Assembly (NCBI GenBank): GCA_035515795.1
Contig: DATJAY010000012.1
Coordinates: 212,532-276,531 of the forward strand
DNA from: Candidatus Acidiferrales bacterium
GTDB lineage: Bacteria; Bacteroidota; Ignavibacteria; Kryptoniales; JAKASW01
Length of the DNA: 64,000 nucleotides
Direction: 5' to 3'
Shown one piece after another: positions 18,950 through 28,066 of this stretch (position 1 is the stretch's first letter; each line of letters begins with the position of its first letter). The position numbers and the translations under genes were made by a program. A model generated the notes under the pieces. It had not been told where the DNA came from and did not search any database. It saw nothing but the letters and a program-made list of their open reading frames with translations.

Positions 18950-19716
18950 TTTGTGATCCTCGAGTTTTTGTGGTAGGTCGTATTACACCTTCGTGCCGAA
19001 ATGCACTTCGGTGTGCAGGCACATCTAAATCCTAGGTTGAGAAGGCAGTAGCTTGCTCTCAATGCGCCGCGAAACGAGTATCGGAGGAACGTCTGATAGT
19101 CTTTCGGATTATTTACATTCACGGAGGACCCGCCGCAACTTAGGATTGAAGGAGAGTCGACTTCTTCCGCCTGGCTTCCGTCGAGTAGGATGTCATTGAA
19201 ATCTTCCGTCCACTCCCGAATATTTTGCATCGATAAAGAAGTTTCCATCCGATTAGCCATCATCCTGACGACATATTCCCATTCGTCCGTCGTAGGGAGT
19301 CTTTTGTGTGCCCATTTGCAGTAAGCCTGCGCTGCGAACCACGATACATCGGTTACAGGGTCAAGTGACCGGATATTTTTTCCTAGTTTTAAATCCGCAG
19401 CCCAATTCCTCAAATAATTTTTGTCCGCGAAGATGGGTCTAACTCTGGACTTCCTCCATTGTGGGTTTACCTTGACGAAATAGAGAAACTCGGCGTTCGT
19501 GACTTGATGCACATCAAGGCAAAAGGACTTCACATGAGCTTTGGCTTTCTCGCCGGCCTCTTTGGAAAAAGGAACATAACTGCCTCCCGGGACAAAAATC
19601 ATTTTCTCGTTCGGCATTTTGAATGAAGAGGTCTGGCACATTCCCATCGTTGCGAAGAACAGAAAGGTAAGCACGATTTCCGCTGAAGATGTTTTCGACT
19701 GCAGTGGAATTCTCAT
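18946..19716 (-). CDS. Formylglycine-generating-enzyme-like (SUMF1/EgtB/PvdO) protein
   Basis: 256 residues, exported (signal peptide ending near MGMCQ). The SUMF1 fold is recognisable: MIFVPGGSYVPF, VHQVTNAEFLYFV, DVSWFAAQAYCKWAHKRLPTTDEWEYVVR, and near the C-terminus FRGALRAS ... LGFRCACTP. Known relatives with this fold act as formylglycine-generating enzymes or non-heme/copper enzymes. Similar genes are found next to nirK in other bacteria, where they have been suspected to help assemble the reductase; that is not established. Its ATG overlaps the nirK stop by one base (TGATG arrangement). Confidence 0.85.
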   Translation of the reverse strand: MRIPLQSKTSSAEIVLTFLFFATMGMCQTSSFKMPNEKMIFVPGGSYVPFSKEAGEKAKAHVKSFCLDVHQVTNAEFLYFVKVNPQWRKSRVRPIFADKNYLRNWAADLKLGKNIRSLDPVTDVSWFAAQAYCKWAHKRLPTTDEWEYVVRMMANRMETSLSMQNIREWTEDFNDILLDGSQAEEVDSPSILSCGGSSVNVNNPKDYQTFLRYSFRGALRASYCLLNLGFRCACTPKCISARRCNTTYHKNSRITK

Positions 19717-21191
19717 CAGTTATCTCCGTTTAAAGAAATCATTTTTGCTGACCTGATCTGTTCGATTTCCTTTTGAGCTACGGGACCCATCTTATTTCCG
19801 AAGCTGCTTCGTACGAACGTCAACACTTTTGCGATTTGTTGATCATCGAGAGGTTGAGGTGGCATGACATTGTTGTATGCCTTCCCATTGACCATGATGG
19901 TTCCCGAATGGCCGTGGAGCACGAAGTCGATAGCCGTCTTCTGATTATTTTTCAGAAAGTCTGATCCTGCAAGCGGAGGGAATACGTTCGGGATCCCTTG
20001 CCCGTTTGACTGATGGCATGCTATGCAGGTTCGATCAAAAATTTGCTGTCCGGTCTCTTCCGCTGATACCTGCTGCGTGCTAACATTGGTTTGGATTTGG
20101 TCGTCAGCGGATTCGTCGCTCGTGTTATTAACGGAAGGCTGGCCGAGGTAGATTTCATCCGCCTGTTTTCCCGAATAAACGAGTTCGTTGCCTTTTCCTG
20201 TCACAACCAATTGTCCGACGGCTCCTTTGTTGAACGAGCGAAAAACCGAATGATCCACGATGCTGTATGTCCCCGGTACTTCAGTTTTGAATTCGACTAT
20301 GGCCGCACCGCCCGCCGGGATCAAGGTCGTCTGGATATCATGCTCGGTTACTGTCGACCCGCCTTCACCATAAACTTTGTCGAACACTTCGCCAATGATG
20401 TGAAATGATGAGATGAGATTTGGTCCGATGTTCCCCACGAATATTCTTATGATCTGGCCGGTTTCGGCGGTCAGAGCATTTTTCCCGGTAAGAGATCCGA
20501 CTGATCCGTTGAACACAACATATGATGGACGTTCATCTAGTGCTTTTTGGAGATCGAACTGCTGCAAGCCGGAGTCGCCAAACTCGCCTGTCGTGTAGAA
20601 CTCGCTTTGCATTATGTAGAACTCTTTGTCAACTTGCGGAAAACCTTCTTTCGGCTGAACGAGAATCAATCCGTACATGCCGTTGGCGATGTGCATCGGT
20701 ACAGGCGGAGTTGCGCAATGATATACGTACAATCCCGGATGCAGGGCTTTGAATGAAAAGACTGATGTGTGACCGGGAGGTGTGACCGATGAAGCCGCGC
20801 CGCCCCCGGGACCGATCACTGCATGCAAGTCGATGTTGTGTGCCATCATGTCGGACGGATCATTGCTGAGGTGAATTTCCACGAGATCGCCTTCGCGTAC
20901 GCGAATCATCGGGCCGGGCACGGTTCCGTCGAAAGTCCAGAATTGATATTGCACGCCGTCCGCAAGTCTCCCGATTTTCTCTTTTGTGAAAAGGTGAACC
21001 ACGACCTTTGATGGATGGTTACGAATTATCGGGGGTGGGACGTTCGGTGCGGACGTCAGCACTGCATCCTCCGTGCCTTCCATTTCATTCGAATAACCCG
21101 TCTCGCACCCGGAGTTGACAACGGCAAGAAGAATTATGGGTAGAAATGTCCCCAGGAAAAGAATCGTTCGGATTTCCGTTCTCACGTTCAT
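19716..21191 (-). CDS. nirK: Copper nitrite reductase fused to cytochrome c
   Basis: Reduces nitrite to NO in the periplasm. The N-terminus ends in a lipobox (VVNSGC, Cys29), so it is probably a lipoprotein. Two cupredoxin domains carry all copper ligands: type 1 His118, Cys159, His167, Met172; type 2 His123, His158, His314. Catalytic Asp121 and His264 are present. A C-terminal class I cytochrome c domain has CIACH (Cys389, Cys392, His393) and a candidate Met443 ligand. Such heme-tethered NirK enzymes have an internal electron donor. First gene of an operon with SUMF1-like, SCO and hemerythrin genes. No NO reductase is in the window. Confidence 0.96.
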   Translation of the reverse strand: MNVRTEIRTILFLGTFLPIILLAVVNSGCETGYSNEMEGTEDAVLTSAPNVPPPIIRNHPSKVVVHLFTKEKIGRLADGVQYQFWTFDGTVPGPMIRVREGDLVEIHLSNDPSDMMAHNIDLHAVIGPGGGAASSVTPPGHTSVFSFKALHPGLYVYHCATPPVPMHIANGMYGLILVQPKEGFPQVDKEFYIMQSEFYTTGEFGDSGLQQFDLQKALDERPSYVVFNGSVGSLTGKNALTAETGQIIRIFVGNIGPNLISSFHIIGEVFDKVYGEGGSTVTEHDIQTTLIPAGGAAIVEFKTEVPGTYSIVDHSVFRSFNKGAVGQLVVTGKGNELVYSGKQADEIYLGQPSVNNTSDESADDQIQTNVSTQQVSAEETGQQIFDRTCIACHQSNGQGIPNVFPPLAGSDFLKNNQKTAIDFVLHGHSGTIMVNGKAYNNVMPPQPLDDQQIAKVLTFVRSSFGNKMGPVAQKEIEQIRSAKMISLNGDN

Positions 21192-21255
21192 TTTTGCATC
21201 TCCATTTCAAAGCTACACTGAAGTCAATTCATCTTTATTATTTCGGATAAAACCC

Positions 21256-21264
21256 TCTGAAATA
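21256..21264 (-). promoter_or_regulatory. Third half-site near the nirK transcription start
   Basis: TATTTCAGA on the minus strand, identical to each arm of the palindrome at 21334-21359. It lies just downstream of the predicted nirK -10 element, where a bound protein would block initiation. Confidence 0.4.
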
Positions 21265-21266
21265 TA

Positions 21267-21295
21267 AGCATAAAAATAATCTATCTAGTTCGCAA
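21267..21295 (-). promoter_or_regulatory. Putative nirK promoter
   Basis: On the minus strand TTGCGA (21295-21290), a 17-base spacer, then TATGCT (21272-21267). About 75 bases upstream of the nirK start codon. Confidence 0.4.
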
Positions 21296-21333
21296 AAAGC
21301 AGTCCCATCTAAAGTGATTCTTTTCCTCATGTG

Positions 21334-21359
21334 TATTTCAGACTTTTGTATCTGAAATA
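21334..21359. promoter_or_regulatory. Perfect palindrome upstream of nirK, likely operator
   Basis: TATTTCAGA (21334-21342) and TCTGAAATA (21351-21359) form a perfect 9-bp inverted repeat with an 8-base spacer. There is no T-run. Spacing and symmetry suit a dimeric regulator; its arm recurs at 21256-21264. It does not match the FNR/NNR consensus TTGAT-N4-ATCAA. Confidence 0.55.
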
Positions 21360-21484
21360 TATTGTGTTGGAAAGCGTTTGTCAAGTCATCTATTAAGGTA
21401 TCGAGGAGACCCCGGATTCCGTGATCGATTAGCTAAGACGCATGTAGTCTCAGAAGGGTGTGTCGGACGCAAAGATGGTGATCA

Positions 21485-23107
21485 TCAGTCGACCCGAAAT
21501 CTCCAATCGGCGTTTGCTGCCTTCCAGCCTGTGAGAAAGATCAGCTTGACCCTCTTCTCGAGTATAGGAAAGTCTATCTTGTCACTCGTGTCCGTCGGCT
21601 TGTGGTAGTCAGAAATATTGCCGTCGAAAAAGAAAACTACCGGGATATTTTTTTTGGCAAAATTGTAGTGATCGCTGCGGTAATAGAATTGGTTCGGATC
21701 GTTGTCGGCATCAAACGCGTAGTCCAACTTGATCCTGACTGACTCACTGTCCGCAGAGACCAACAGTGAATCTAATTCAGTGTTCAGCCGCTTGCTCCCG
21801 ATCACGAAGACGTAATTGCTATCACGGTTTATGTAGGAAGTGTCGATCCGGCCGTCCATGTCGGTATTCAAATCAGCCACGATGTTTCCCATCTGCACGG
21901 TGGGATGTGAAGTAAAGTATTCTGAACCCAGGAGACCTTTTTCTTCTCCGGAAACCGCCAGAAAAATTATACTCCGCTTCGGTCTTATCTTCGATCTTGA
22001 GTATGTCTTCGCAATGCCGAGCACGGTGCTCGCACCAGAAGCGTTGTCGTCTGCTCCATGGTAGATAACTCCTTCGGCCGTCCTTCCGAGATGATCATAG
22101 TGGGCCGAATAAACCACATACTCTTTCTTGAGAGAGCTATCTGCGCCCTGTAAAATTCCAATCACGTTCTCGGACTCGCGGGTTTCGCAAGCGAGATTTA
22201 TCTTCACGGTCGCGTTGCCGAGTTGCGTGGAAGCTGGAATTTTTGATGAGTCTATTTTTTTAGCCAGACTGTCTATGTTAGATCCTTGAATCTTCAGGAG
22301 CTCATCTGCGATTTCCGCTTTTATATAGACGGATTGCATAAGTGTTCTGGTTCTGACTTCTCTTTTCCCGTTGCTCAAAGACATCGCGTTATTGCCGAAC
22401 ATCGATATGAAATTTTGGCGAATTTTTTCAAACTCGTCCTCCTTCGCTGCAAAGAGCACCGCCGCCGCGCCATGTTTCATCGCGTTGCTGCGTTTATACA
22501 ATTCCGTCTTTACCAAGACATCGGCAGTATCGGCGAAAGGCGGATTTCCGCTCAGAAGCATGACAATCTTTCCTTCTACATCTATCCCTTTATAATCCGA
22601 ATAAGAATCATCCTCAAAGCCATATCCCGCAAATACGACAGGTGCGGTTATTGTGGTGTCGCCTGCGCCGAGAGGCATCACGACAAAATCCTTTTCGTTG
22701 TGAAAATATTTTCCGCCCGCCTCGATGAAAGACGAATTGCTGACATAATGAACATCGACGGAGAAATGCTGGAGATATGTGCCGGTGTCACCGAGCGGTT
22801 TCAATGCGAGTTTTTTGAACTCCTTCGCAATAAAATCTGCCGCCTTCTTCTGTCCCGATTCGGTCGTTTCCCTCCCTTCGAGTGAGTCGGAGGCGAGGTA
22901 ATCCAGCGCATAACGAACGTATGAGATGTCGAAATACTGCAACGCTGCCCCGCCTGCTGTTTCATAGTCAATCGTCGATCTGGAACTGACGGAACTACAG
23001 TTTCCAATGAAACCCTTGTGGAAAGGACCGTCCGAAGAAATTCTTGGGGACATCTGCGCAGAAGCAATCGATACACAAAGGACCAAAGAGAAACGAAGCA
23101 GGATCAT
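21485..23107 (-). CDS. M28-family metallopeptidase with PA-like insertion
   Basis: Secreted zinc aminopeptidase-like protein. The start at 23107 is chosen because the signal peptide [18 protein letters not shown] begins there and its ATG overlaps the upstream malic enzyme stop by 4 bases; 27 further codons are open upstream but unlikely. Zinc-ligand motifs of family M28 are visible: [37 protein letters not shown] and RSDHYNF. The region around residues 120-230 (mature) resembles a PA domain inserted before the catalytic domain. About 540 residues. Probably digests peptides in the periplasm or outside the cell. Confidence 0.9.
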   Translation of the reverse strand: MILLRFSLVLCVSIASAQMSPRISSDGPFHKGFIGNCSSVSSRSTIDYETAGGAALQYFDISYVRYALDYLASDSLEGRETTESGQKKAADFIAKEFKKLALKPLGDTGTYLQHFSVDVHYVSNSSFIEAGGKYFHNEKDFVVMPLGAGDTTITAPVVFAGYGFEDDSYSDYKGIDVEGKIVMLLSGNPPFADTADVLVKTELYKRSNAMKHGAAAVLFAAKEDEFEKIRQNFISMFGNNAMSLSNGKREVRTRTLMQSVYIKAEIADELLKIQGSNIDSLAKKIDSSKIPASTQLGNATVKINLACETRESENVIGILQGADSSLKKEYVVYSAHYDHLGRTAEGVIYHGADDNASGASTVLGIAKTYSRSKIRPKRSIIFLAVSGEEKGLLGSEYFTSHPTVQMGNIVADLNTDMDGRIDTSYINRDSNYVFVIGSKRLNTELDSLLVSADSESVRIKLDYAFDADNDPNQFYYRSDHYNFAKKNIPVVFFFDGNISDYHKPTDTSDKIDFPILEKRVKLIFLTGWKAANADWRFRVD

Positions 23108-25380
23108 CTGGATACCTTTTCTTTCCGTTTGTCGAGAGCTTCGACTGCACACACGGCCGCGATATTGACTATCGATTCGACATCGCAACCTTGTTGAAGA
23201 ACATGGATCGGCTTTTTCATTCCCATCAAGATCGGGCCGAGCAGAGCGGCACCGCCGATCTTTCCCATGAGTTTGTATGCGATGTTTCCTGCATCCAGGT
23301 CGGGAAAAATGAGTGTATTTGCTCCGCTTTTCAAGTTCGAGAACGGATAGCTTTCCTGTATGACTTCCGGAGAGAGTGCAATGTCCGGCTGGATCTCGCC
23401 GTCAATTGTCAGGTCCGGCTCCAGCCTGTGTACTATCTCCACTGCTTTCTGAACTTTGATAGATTGTGGAAGCCTCGTGCTCCCGAAAGTGCTGAATGAA
23501 AGCATGGCGATTCTCGGGGCGATATTAAATCTTTTTACGACTTCGGCGGTCATAATTGCGATCTCCGCAAGTTCCTCCGCATCAGGATCGATATTGACTG
23601 TCGTATCGGCGAAGAAGAAAGCGTCCCGCTTTGTCATTATGATGTAAAGCCCCGCCACTCTATTTCTTCCCTCAGCCATTCCGATAACTTGCAGTGCAGG
23701 TTTTATAGTGCTCGGATATGTTTGTGTCAGCCCGGATACGAGTCCATCGGCATCGCCCATGTGTACCATCATCGCGCCGAGATAATTTGCCCTCTCGATA
23801 TATCTTGCTGCACGCGTGCGCGTGAAACCCTTGCGCTGCCTCATCCTGAAGAGTTCGTCTATATATTGTTCATGTTTGTCGAAGTATTCAGGATCGATTA
23901 TTTCTATTCCTTCCATGTCTATTTTCATCTCATGAGCTTTAGTCTCGATACGGGATTTTCGGCCGAGGAGCACCGGCTTTGCGATCTCCTCGTCAAGGAT
24001 CATCTGTGCCGCATGAAGTATCTTCGGCTCCTCGCCTTCCGGAAACACTATTCGCATTCCGCTGTGCTGCGATTTCACAATCGCCGTTCTCACAACGCTT
24101 CTCGTTATGCCCATCCTTTCTTCAAGCTGAAAGACATACTTCTCCCAGTCGTCGATTTGCAGCCTTGCTACTCCGGTTTCGATGGCCGCCTTAGCGACTG
24201 CGGGAGCGACCCATGTTATCACTCTCGGATCAAAAGGCTTGGGTATGATATAGTTTCTGCCGAACTCCAGCTCGACTCCGCCGTAAGCTCTTTTCACTGA
24301 ATCGGGAACCGGCTCCTTTGCAAGGCTCGCAAGTGCTTTCACCGCTGCGATTTTCATCTCCTCATTGATGGTACGGGCGCGAACGTCGAGTGCACCCCGG
24401 AAGATAAAAGGAAAGCCGAGCACGTTGTTTACCTGGTTCGGGTAGTCGCTGCGGCCCGTTGCCATAATCAAATCGCGCCGGCAGTCGGTGGCTTCTTCAT
24501 AGGTAATTTCCGGGTCGGGATTTGCCATCGCAAAGACTACGGGTTCCTTCGCCATCGAACAAACCATTTCCTTCGTCACCACATTAGCGACTGAGAGTCC
24601 CACGAAAACATCAGCACCGCGAATCGCTTCCGCTAGGGTTCGCAGTTTCGTATCCTGTGCAAACTGTTCTTTGTAAGGATTCATGTCGATCGGCCTCCCC
24701 TTGTAGATAAGGCCTTTGGAATCGCACATGAAGATGTTTTTTGGGTTCGCACCTAATTTGATATAAAGTTTCGTGCATGCAATTGCCGCTGCACCCGCTC
24801 CGTTCACCGTGATCCTCACTTTCGAGATATCTTTTCCGACGATTTCCAGTGCGTTGAGCAAGGCAGCTGAGCTGATGATAGCAGTGCCATGCTGGTCATC
24901 ATGGAACACCGGAATATTCATCATCTCTTTGAGTTTTTCTTCCACGTAGAAACAATCCGGCGCCTTTATATCCTCGAGATTTATTCCACCGAAAGTCGGT
25001 TCCAGCGCTTTTGCAACCGCGACGATTTCTTCCGGAGTCTTTGAGTTAATTTCTATGTCGAAGACGTCGATATCTGCGAACCTTTTGAACAAAACTCCTT
25101 TGCCTTCCATCACCGGTTTTCCGGCGAGAGGACCGATATTCCCGAGTCCAAGTACTGCGGTTCCATTTGAAAGAACAGCGACTAAATTCGACTTGGAAGT
25201 ATATTCGTAAACCGAATCCGGGTCTTTGTCGATCACCCTGCAGACTTCTGCGACTCCCGGTGTGTATGCCAGCGATAGATCACGTTGTGTTACACATGGT
25301 TTTGTCGGCACGACTTCGACTTTTCCTTTTCTTCCGATTGAGTGGTATTGAAGAGCGTCTTCGACTCTGATTTTCATCAT
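23104..25380 (-). CDS. maeB: NADP-dependent malic enzyme fused to phosphotransacetylase-like domain
   Basis: 758 residues. The N-terminal malic enzyme (about 1-430) decarboxylates malate to pyruvate with NADP reduction: [56 protein letters not shown]. The C-terminal domain (about 440-758) is phosphate-acetyltransferase-like ([37 protein letters not shown]). In known MaeB enzymes this domain binds acetyl-CoA and regulates activity rather than acting as a Pta. It is first gene of a pair with the M28 peptidase and divergent from lon. Confidence 0.95.
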   Translation of the reverse strand: MMKIRVEDALQYHSIGRKGKVEVVPTKPCVTQRDLSLAYTPGVAEVCRVIDKDPDSVYEYTSKSNLVAVLSNGTAVLGLGNIGPLAGKPVMEGKGVLFKRFADIDVFDIEINSKTPEEIVAVAKALEPTFGGINLEDIKAPDCFYVEEKLKEMMNIPVFHDDQHGTAIISSAALLNALEIVGKDISKVRITVNGAGAAAIACTKLYIKLGANPKNIFMCDSKGLIYKGRPIDMNPYKEQFAQDTKLRTLAEAIRGADVFVGLSVANVVTKEMVCSMAKEPVVFAMANPDPEITYEEATDCRRDLIMATGRSDYPNQVNNVLGFPFIFRGALDVRARTINEEMKIAAVKALASLAKEPVPDSVKRAYGGVELEFGRNYIIPKPFDPRVITWVAPAVAKAAIETGVARLQIDDWEKYVFQLEERMGITRSVVRTAIVKSQHSGMRIVFPEGEEPKILHAAQMILDEEIAKPVLLGRKSRIETKAHEMKIDMEGIEIIDPEYFDKHEQYIDELFRMRQRKGFTRTRAARYIERANYLGAMMVHMGDADGLVSGLTQTYPSTIKPALQVIGMAEGRNRVAGLYIIMTKRDAFFFADTTVNIDPDAEELAEIAIMTAEVVKRFNIAPRIAMLSFSTFGSTRLPQSIKVQKAVEIVHRLEPDLTIDGEIQPDIALSPEVIQESYPFSNLKSGANTLIFPDLDAGNIAYKLMGKIGGAALLGPILMGMKKPIHVLQQGCDVESIVNIAAVCAVEALDKRKEKVSR

Positions 25381-25551
25381 AACCTCCGATTTTTTTCACA
25401 GCCCGTCCATGTAGCGGATCGGCCAATTTTTTGTCTGCTGGAAAGTTAGTCAGCGGGGATTGAAAGTTCAAAGCAACTTCAAGGCACAAGATGGCAGATG
25501 CTCGGACAAAGTTTTTTGTTCTACGCTTTTGTCTCTGTCGCCATCCCAATC

Positions 25552-25580
25552 TTGTTTAACCATTCAGACTCTGCTATATT
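25552..25580 (+). promoter_or_regulatory. Putative sigma-70-type promoter of lon
   Basis: TTGTTT (25552-25557), a 17-base spacer and TATATT (25575-25580). A start near 25587 leaves a leader of about 60 bases before the TTG at 25649, supporting that start over the longer open frame from 25460. Confidence 0.5.
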
Positions 25581-25648
25581 TTCTTTGTGGAATTACGCCC
25601 GGAGATCCGCGTCTGGCGGACAAATATCGTTTACCAACGGAGATAGTT

Positions 25649-28066
25649 TTGAACGAACTCAAGGAAATAGATAAAGTCGAAGAAATAAAAAAGATTGAAG
25701 ACATCCCGACGCGGCTCCCAGTTCTTCCTCTTAGGGATTCTTTAGTGCTTCCGTATATGCTGTTCCCGATTCTCGTAGGACGGGAACTATCTGTGGAAGC
25801 TGTCGAGCAAGCTTCCAAGAAGCATAAATATATTTTGCTGATCGTGCAAAAGGACAATACGCTGGAAGATCCGGCGATCGACGATCTCTATCGTGTCGGA
25901 ACCGTCGCTAGAATATTGCAGGTTCTCAAACTCCCCAATGGTTTGCTTAAAGTCCTTGTCGACGGAGTCGCGCAAGGGTTCGTAAAAAAATTCTTTGATG
26001 AGAATTTGATTCTTCATGCGGATTATTCGATCAACTTGTACCAGGCAAAAAAAGACGTCGAACTTGATGCCTACGTTAAACACGCTACGCAGTTATTCAA
26101 GGACTACGTTCACAACAGCCGCGACATCCCTCCTGAAACGGTGATGTCTCTAGATAACATGGAGCAGCCCGACCGCAAGTTCTATTACATCCTCGCAAAT
26201 TTGGATCTTCCTGTCCCGGAAAAAATGGACCTTTTCGAATTGAAGAACCTTCGCGATCAATATGAAGATGTGATAAAGATAATGACGGAGGAAATAAATA
26301 TTCTGAAGATCGAGCAGGAAATCGACGACAAAGTGCAGGACAGCATACAGAAAAACCAGCGGAAATACTGGCTGCAGGAGCAAGTAAGGATAATGCAGGA
26401 CGAACTTGGCGACGAAACGCCGACAGGGGAAATAGCGGCATTAAAGGAAAAAATAGAGAAGGCCAAGATGCCCGATTTAGCGAAGGCGAGAGCCGTGGAT
26501 GAGCTTGACAAACTGAAGAGGACACAGCCGTTTTCTCCTGAGGCAACCGTTATAAGAAATTATCTTGACTGGCTAATCGATGTGCCATGGCACGAGAAGA
26601 CACACGACAATCTCGATGTTGAACACGCCAAGAAAATTCTTGACGAGGATCATTACGGATTGGAAAAACCGAAGGAGCGATTACTCGAGCAGATCGCGGT
26701 TTTGAATCTTGTGAAAGAGATGCGCTCCCAAATACTCTGCTTCGTCGGTCCTCCCGGCGTCGGAAAAACGTCGCTTGCGAAGTCGATCGCGCGCGCACTG
26801 GGAAGAAAATTCGTTCGCCTATCGCTTGGCGGGATCAGAGATGAGGCGGAAATTCGAGGTCATCGCAGAACTTATGTCGGTTCTCTGCCTGGACGAATCC
26901 TGCAGGCGATGAAGCGTGCAGGCGTCGTCAACCCGGTCATGCTTCTGGACGAAGTTGACAAGATGTCATCGGATTTTCACGGCGACCCGTCTGCCGCACT
27001 CCTTGAAGCGCTTGACCCCGAGCAAAACCACTCCTTCCAGGACCATTACCTCGAAGTCGATTACGATCTCTCTAAGGTTTTGTTCATCACTACAGCGAAT
27101 ATTCATGATAACATACCCGTCCCGCTTGAAGACAGGATGGAAGTCATTGACCTGCCCGGCTATTTGGATTATGATAAAATAGAAATAGCAAAATCTCACA
27201 TCGTTCCCCGGCAGTTGAAAGCACACGGCATCGACGAGAAGTTTGCAGAATTCGAAGACGCGGCATTGATGAGGGTTATCCGCGAATACACATGGGAAGC
27301 CGGCGTGAGGAATCTCGAGCGATCCATCGCCGGGATTTGCAGGAAAATCGCGAAAGAGATTGTGGCGCAGAAAAATGGGAAGGCGAGTGAGCGTCAAAGA
27401 TCAGGTTCCCGGGCACAGAGTATCCGGCCTGTCCTAATTGACGAGAAAAAGGTGGAGGAATTTCTCGGAGTTCCGAAATTCCATTCGAAGCAAATCTCTG
27501 CGAAGAGCCGTATGGGGGTGGCGGTCGGACTTGCGTGGACAAGCGGGGGAGGCGATATTCTGAATATTGAAGCTGTATTGATTGATGGACCCGACAGAGT
27601 ACAATTGACGGGACGGCTGGGCAGTGTCATGCAGGAGTCTGCAAAGGCGGCTCTGACTTATGTCCGTGCAAATGCGGCTCGTCTCGGTATCCGAAAGAAT
27701 TTTGACAAAGGAAAGGAAATTCATATACATGTCCCTGAGGGTGCAACTCCCAAAGATGGTCCATCAGCCGGCCTGACGATGGCAATTGCACTGATCTCCG
27801 CTGCAGGCAAGAAACTGGTACACATGGATGTCGCAATGACCGGAGAGATAAATCTCAACGGTGAGGTTCTGCAAATCGGTGGTCTGACGGAGAAGCTTCT
27901 CGCGGCCAAACGATACGGTGTCAAGAAGGTTTTGATTCCGAAAGAAAATGTGAAGGATCTGGCCGAAGTGCCGGAGAAATTGAAAGAAGGAATTACGATC
28001 GTTCCTGTCGAGAGAATCGAAGATGCGTTGAAACATGTCTTCGTCAATGGTAAAATAAATAAATGA
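25649..28066 (+). CDS. lon: ATP-dependent Lon protease
   Basis: Complete Lon of 805 residues. N-terminal substrate-binding domain (LPVLPLRDSLVLPYMLFPILVG), coiled coil, AAA+ module with Walker A GPPGVGKTSLAKS and Walker B MLLDEVDKM, sensor region, then the protease domain with the catalytic Ser in PKDGPSAG and Lys in GGLTEKLLAAK. The start is TTG at 25649 behind ACGGAG (25637-25642); the open frame runs 63 codons further upstream, but that stretch contains the promoter and has no Lon-like sequence. It is a paralogue of the partial lon at the left edge. Overlaps dnaX by 4 bases. Confidence 0.96.
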   Translation: MNELKEIDKVEEIKKIEDIPTRLPVLPLRDSLVLPYMLFPILVGRELSVEAVEQASKKHKYILLIVQKDNTLEDPAIDDLYRVGTVARILQVLKLPNGLLKVLVDGVAQGFVKKFFDENLILHADYSINLYQAKKDVELDAYVKHATQLFKDYVHNSRDIPPETVMSLDNMEQPDRKFYYILANLDLPVPEKMDLFELKNLRDQYEDVIKIMTEEINILKIEQEIDDKVQDSIQKNQRKYWLQEQVRIMQDELGDETPTGEIAALKEKIEKAKMPDLAKARAVDELDKLKRTQPFSPEATVIRNYLDWLIDVPWHEKTHDNLDVEHAKKILDEDHYGLEKPKERLLEQIAVLNLVKEMRSQILCFVGPPGVGKTSLAKSIARALGRKFVRLSLGGIRDEAEIRGHRRTYVGSLPGRILQAMKRAGVVNPVMLLDEVDKMSSDFHGDPSAALLEALDPEQNHSFQDHYLEVDYDLSKVLFITTANIHDNIPVPLEDRMEVIDLPGYLDYDKIEIAKSHIVPRQLKAHGIDEKFAEFEDAALMRVIREYTWEAGVRNLERSIAGICRKIAKEIVAQKNGKASERQRSGSRAQSIRPVLIDEKKVEEFLGVPKFHSKQISAKSRMGVAVGLAWTSGGGDILNIEAVLIDGPDRVQLTGRLGSVMQESAKAALTYVRANAARLGIRKNFDKGKEIHIHVPEGATPKDGPSAGLTMAIALISAAGKKLVHMDVAMTGEINLNGEVLQIGGLTEKLLAAKRYGVKKVLIPKENVKDLAEVPEKLKEGITIVPVERIEDALKHVFVNGKINK

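Noticed and set aside
25460-25482. Near-inverted repeat TTGAAAGTT ... AACTTCAA between maeB and lon as a heat-shock operator
   Set aside because: Imperfect, short and not like CIRCE; kept only as a weak observation.
25460-25648. 63-codon N-terminal extension of lon
   Set aside because: The stretch holds the predicted promoter and has no Lon-like residues; a TTG with Shine-Dalgarno starts the gene at 25649.
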